Assembly (NCBI GenBank): GCA_007127695.1
Contig: SKYW01000257.1
Location: 1 to 17,234 of the forward strand
Direction of reading: 5' to 3'
DNA from: Balneolales bacterium
Lineage (GTDB): Bacteria; Bacteroidota; Rhodothermia; Balneolales; Natronogracilivirgulaceae
Length of the DNA stretch: 17,234 bases
Shown: piece by piece, positions 15,032-17,234 of the stretch
Position numbering within the stretch: position 1 is the first letter of the stretch
Layout of the letters: every line of letters begins with the position of its first letter
Made by a program: the position numbers and the translations under genes
The notes under the pieces: generated by a model
Seen by the model: the letters and a program-made list of their open reading frames with translations, nothing else
Database searches by the model: none
What the model was told of the DNA's origin: nothing

Positions 15032-15994
15032 TCAGGTTTCAGCTGCCAGTTGTTCCGTCATGTTGCATACGCGACCGGCAAGTTTTGTTTCCGATTGCCC
15101 GGTTTGATCCATCCAGGTGACGCCCTCCCAGCGGCGGAACCAGGTGAGCTGCCGCCGTGCGTATCTCCGGGTGTTGGTCTTGATCTGCGCGGTCATGGTG
15201 TTTTCTGAAAGGTCACTGCGCAAGTGGGCAATGACTTCCCGATAGCCAACCGTACGCAGCGACTGCAGCTCCGGGTGATATCCCATGTCCAGGATTTTCC
15301 GGACCTCATCCACAAGTCCCTCAGCGAACATGCCATCGACCCGTTTGCTGATCCGGTCATGAAGTTCCTTCCGGTCACGATGCAGGCAGATAAGCAGCAC
15401 GTTATCCGGGGCGCGGAGCGGACGGTGCCGGTGAAAACTGCTGAAGGGTTGCCCGGTCTGCATCCAGACATCCAGCGCCCGGAACATGCGGTGCGGATTT
15501 GGCCCGTCAATACGTTCAAGGTAGGCTGGATCCACTTCCTGCAGTTTCTTCTGGATGGTTTGCAGTCCATCCCGTTCAGCAAGATACTCCAGTTCACGGA
15601 TATTGGCGTCATTTTTGGGAGGAAGCGGGTCGAGCGGACGGATGAGCGACTCGATATAGAGCGTGCTGCCGCCAGCGACGATCACGGGTTTGCCCTGTTC
15701 ATGAATGGAACGGCTCCATTCCCGGTACCGGTCAGCGAAGTCGGCAGCTGTGAACGTTTCGTCGGGATACAGCGTGTCAATGTGATAGTGGGGGATTTCA
15801 TCAAGGACCGTTTTCGGGACCTTGCCGGTACCGATATCAAGGTATTTATAGCACTGGCGGGCGTCTGCCGAGATCACGGGGGCGTCAAAATGGCGGGCCA
15901 GTGTCAGGGAGAGGTCGGTTTTTCCGGTGGCGGTCGGACCCGTAATTATGACGGTCGGGGCGTGTGTGTCTTTTGTACGGGGTGCTGTTTTCAC
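15032..15994 (-). CDS. miaA: tRNA dimethylallyltransferase MiaA
   Basis: MiaA adds a dimethylallyl group to N6 of A37 in tRNAs that read codons starting with U, the first step to ms2i6A. The 320-residue protein has the P-loop GPTATGKT (Lys25), SADARQCYKYLDIGTGK with conserved Asp44, HYHIDTLYPDETFTAADF, AGGSTLYIESLI and NPHRMFRALDVWMQTGQPFS. In the GGT-LY motif the usual catalytic Thr is Ser110, a conservative change. The start is GTG at 15994, which overlaps the upstream gene's stop in a GTGA arrangement. No ATG lies before the P-loop, and the GTG gives a normal N-terminus. Coupled translation with the PorV/PorQ-like gene is likely. purS follows after 76 nt. Confidence 0.95.
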   Translation of the reverse strand: MKTAPRTKDTHAPTVIITGPTATGKTDLSLTLARHFDAPVISADARQCYKYLDIGTGKVPKTVLDEIPHYHIDTLYPDETFTAADFADRYREWSRSIHEQGKPVIVAGGSTLYIESLIRPLDPLPPKNDANIRELEYLAERDGLQTIQKKLQEVDPAYLERIDGPNPHRMFRALDVWMQTGQPFSSFHRHRPLRAPDNVLLICLHRDRKELHDRISKRVDGMFAEGLVDEVRKILDMGYHPELQSLRTVGYREVIAHLRSDLSENTMTAQIKTNTRRYARRQLTWFRRWEGVTWMDQTGQSETKLAGRVCNMTEQLAAET

Positions 15995-17079
15995 AGTGTC
16001 AGCTGAAGGGAAATCCGGTGGGTGAAGCCAAGGTCCGAGGCAATACCGGCGAAGCTGCTGAAGCCGTAATCCACCATGAAAGCGCCTATTTTAAGTCCGG
16101 TTCCGAGAGTGGGGGAGAGGAACATGTTGTTCCGGTCATCCAGGTGCACGTCGGTTACGCCGGCGCGGATAAACACAAGGTCCTTGTATCCCAATTCGGC
16201 ACCGATACCTGGCTCAAAGCTGATGTCGCCCGCATTCAGATAGTAGGTGCGTCGGCCTTCGAACCGCATGTGGGTGTCAAAGGCAGCGAGCAGGCTGAAG
16301 TCGCCGAAATCGAAAAAGCGTCCGGCACCGATGCGCAGGGAGGGTTTGACATACTCGTTGGTTCCTTCCGGAAGGGTCTCGGGTTTACCGGTCTCGGGGT
16401 TGATAAAGTCCTGAAGGGCGGCAAGTTCGTTCTGGTCAACGGACCAGAATTTCATAAGTGTGGTGAAATCGACCAGGTTGATTCCGAACTGGTACCGTTC
16501 GCCGCGATGCTGCAGGCCGGCATCCAGGCTGTAGCCCCAGGCATTGGCAAAGGGTCCGAGCCGGGAATGGATCACTTTGGCCGATACGCCCCAGTGCCAG
16601 TTTCCGGCAAGGGCGTTGGCATACGAGAGGTACAGGGCCATGTCCGATGCGCTGAATTCGCGCATATAGCTGGTCGGATCGGATTTCGGCCGGTTTTGTT
16701 CGGGATCCCAGGCGTGCAGCGTGTTTTTGATGCCATCGACACCCTGGCGGATAAAGCTGAGGGCAAATACGCCGCTGGATCCTTCGACGGGCATGGCGAC
16801 GGCTCCGTAGTCATATCCAACCACACCGGCAAACCGTTCGGAGTGCATATAGGCGAACTGCCAGTTGGGCACCCCTGAGAGTCCGGCCGGATTCCAGTAT
16901 CCGGACAGTACGTCGCGGGTGACGGCCGTGTACGCGCTGCCCATTCCGAGGGGTCTGGCGCCGCCTCCCACGGAGAGAAAGTCGCCGCCGTATTTCGCTT
17001 CTTCAAAAGCCTGTCCGCTTGAGGTGGAAATGAGCAGGGCAGCAAGGATCAGGAATGTGTAAAAACCTCGGATCATCAT
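15991..17079 (-). CDS. PorV/PorQ-family outer membrane protein
   Basis: This is a predicted outer membrane beta-barrel of 362 residues, related to PorV/PorQ and UPF0164 proteins. In Bacteroidota, PorV and PorQ act with the type IX secretion system, but many relatives have no known role. The start at 17079 gives a clean signal peptide (MMIRGFYTFLILAALLISTSSGQA) and then FEEAKYGGDFLSVGGGARPLGMGSAYTAV. The GAR-LGMGSAYTAV and WNPAGL motifs are the family hallmark. The rest alternates strands and turns and ends in RISLQLTL. A TTG at 17175 would add 32 residues before the signal peptide and is rejected; the second ATG at 17076 is also possible. It heads the minus-strand unit and its stop overlaps the miaA start. 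Direct secretion-system membership is not shown. Confidence 0.85.
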   Translation of the reverse strand: MMIRGFYTFLILAALLISTSSGQAFEEAKYGGDFLSVGGGARPLGMGSAYTAVTRDVLSGYWNPAGLSGVPNWQFAYMHSERFAGVVGYDYGAVAMPVEGSSGVFALSFIRQGVDGIKNTLHAWDPEQNRPKSDPTSYMREFSASDMALYLSYANALAGNWHWGVSAKVIHSRLGPFANAWGYSLDAGLQHRGERYQFGINLVDFTTLMKFWSVDQNELAALQDFINPETGKPETLPEGTNEYVKPSLRIGAGRFFDFGDFSLLAAFDTHMRFEGRRTYYLNAGDISFEPGIGAELGYKDLVFIRAGVTDVHLDDRNNMFLSPTLGTGLKIGAFMVDYGFSSFAGIASDLGFTHRISLQLTL

Positions 17080-17174
17080 GGAGTTGCAGAATACGGTCTG
17101 ATACAGGGTTGCTGACCCAATGGTAACGCGGATCAATTGTCGGTTATTCTTGACAAGATAAAAAAAGGGGAGCA

Positions 17175-17234
17175 ATGAATCAGCACCGGACAGATAATCG
17201 GGTAAACGGATGGGTCCGATCCGGGAAATCGGAT
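17175..17234 (+). CDS. Possible start of a divergent gene (cut by window end)
   Basis: An ATG at 17175 opens a frame with no stop for 20 codons to the window edge (MNQHRTDNRVNGWVRSGKSD). It is preceded by AAAAAAAGGGGAGCA, a purine-rich stretch that could act as a ribosome binding site. The product is not recognised. The fragment is too short to exclude chance. Confidence 0.25.
   Translation, partial: MNQHRTDNRVNGWVRSGKSD

Noticed and set aside
15964..16878. Plus-strand open frame (304 codons) opposite the PorV/PorQ-like gene and the miaA start
   Set aside because: The minus-strand genes have clear family motifs and a signal peptide; the antisense translation is Gly/Val-rich and featureless.
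17150..17155. TTGACA as a sigma-70 -35 box for the divergent right-edge gene
   Set aside because: The candidate start codon is about 20 nt downstream, leaving no room for a -10 box, and the presumed phylum uses a different promoter consensus.
17080..17175. TTG start extending the PorV/PorQ-like protein by 32 residues
   Set aside because: The extension would put a charged tail before a normal signal peptide; the ATG at 17079 gives a standard export signal.

Overview
The window is a stretch of bacterial chromosome, moderately GC-rich and densely coding, with no sign of mobile elements. Several traits point to the Bacteroidota / Rhodothermota-Balneolota side of the tree. These are a stand-alone N-terminal-only GT5 'glycogen synthase' followed by a DUF4270-like lipoprotein, a PorV/PorQ-type outer membrane protein, start codons mostly without a Shine-Dalgarno sequence and set in A/T-rich leaders, and an LPS exporter ATPase implying a Gram-negative envelope. 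A separate PurS/PurQ pair and a compact Rho fit the Rhodothermota/Balneolota group better than classical Bacteroidales. This placement is inference; no marker gene was compared.

Layout: (1) 3-995 (+) is the C-terminal part of a MurF-type ligase cut by the window edge. (2) 1108-2340 (-) is a LolC/LolE-type lipoprotein-release permease, convergent with murF and divergent from the next block. (3) 2483-6254 (+) is a two-gene alpha-glucan block, branching enzyme glgB and amylomaltase malQ, 19 nt apart. (4) A 217-nt gap with RNA-like folds. (5) 6472-11154 (+) is a tightly packed run: half-length GT5 protein, DUF4270-like lipoprotein, outer membrane beta-barrel protein and periplasmic TPR protein, with gaps of 18, 18 and 30 nt. 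(6) A 173-nt leader and then rho (11328-12569). (7) A short convergent region with a hairpin, a palindrome, a G9 tract and an 18-nt direct repeat. (8) 12747-17079 (-) is one probable transcription unit, read leftward: PorV/PorQ-like protein, miaA, purS, purQ, lptB, rhodanese. Two of its junctions have overlapping stop/start codons. (9) A possible divergent gene begins at the extreme right edge.

How they work together: GlgB and MalQ remodel alpha-1,4-glucans. A cytoplasmic GT5 half-protein sits beside them but is packaged with three exported envelope proteins, so it may not be a simple glycogen synthase. The minus-strand unit mixes envelope biogenesis (PorV-like, LptB), tRNA modification (MiaA) and purine synthesis (PurS, PurQ). 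All recognised genes look intact apart from murF at the edge. The strongest oddities are the divergent, N-terminally shortened Rho, the GT5 half-protein cluster, a 9-bp minisatellite touching the purS start codon, and the structured intergenic RNA candidate after malQ.
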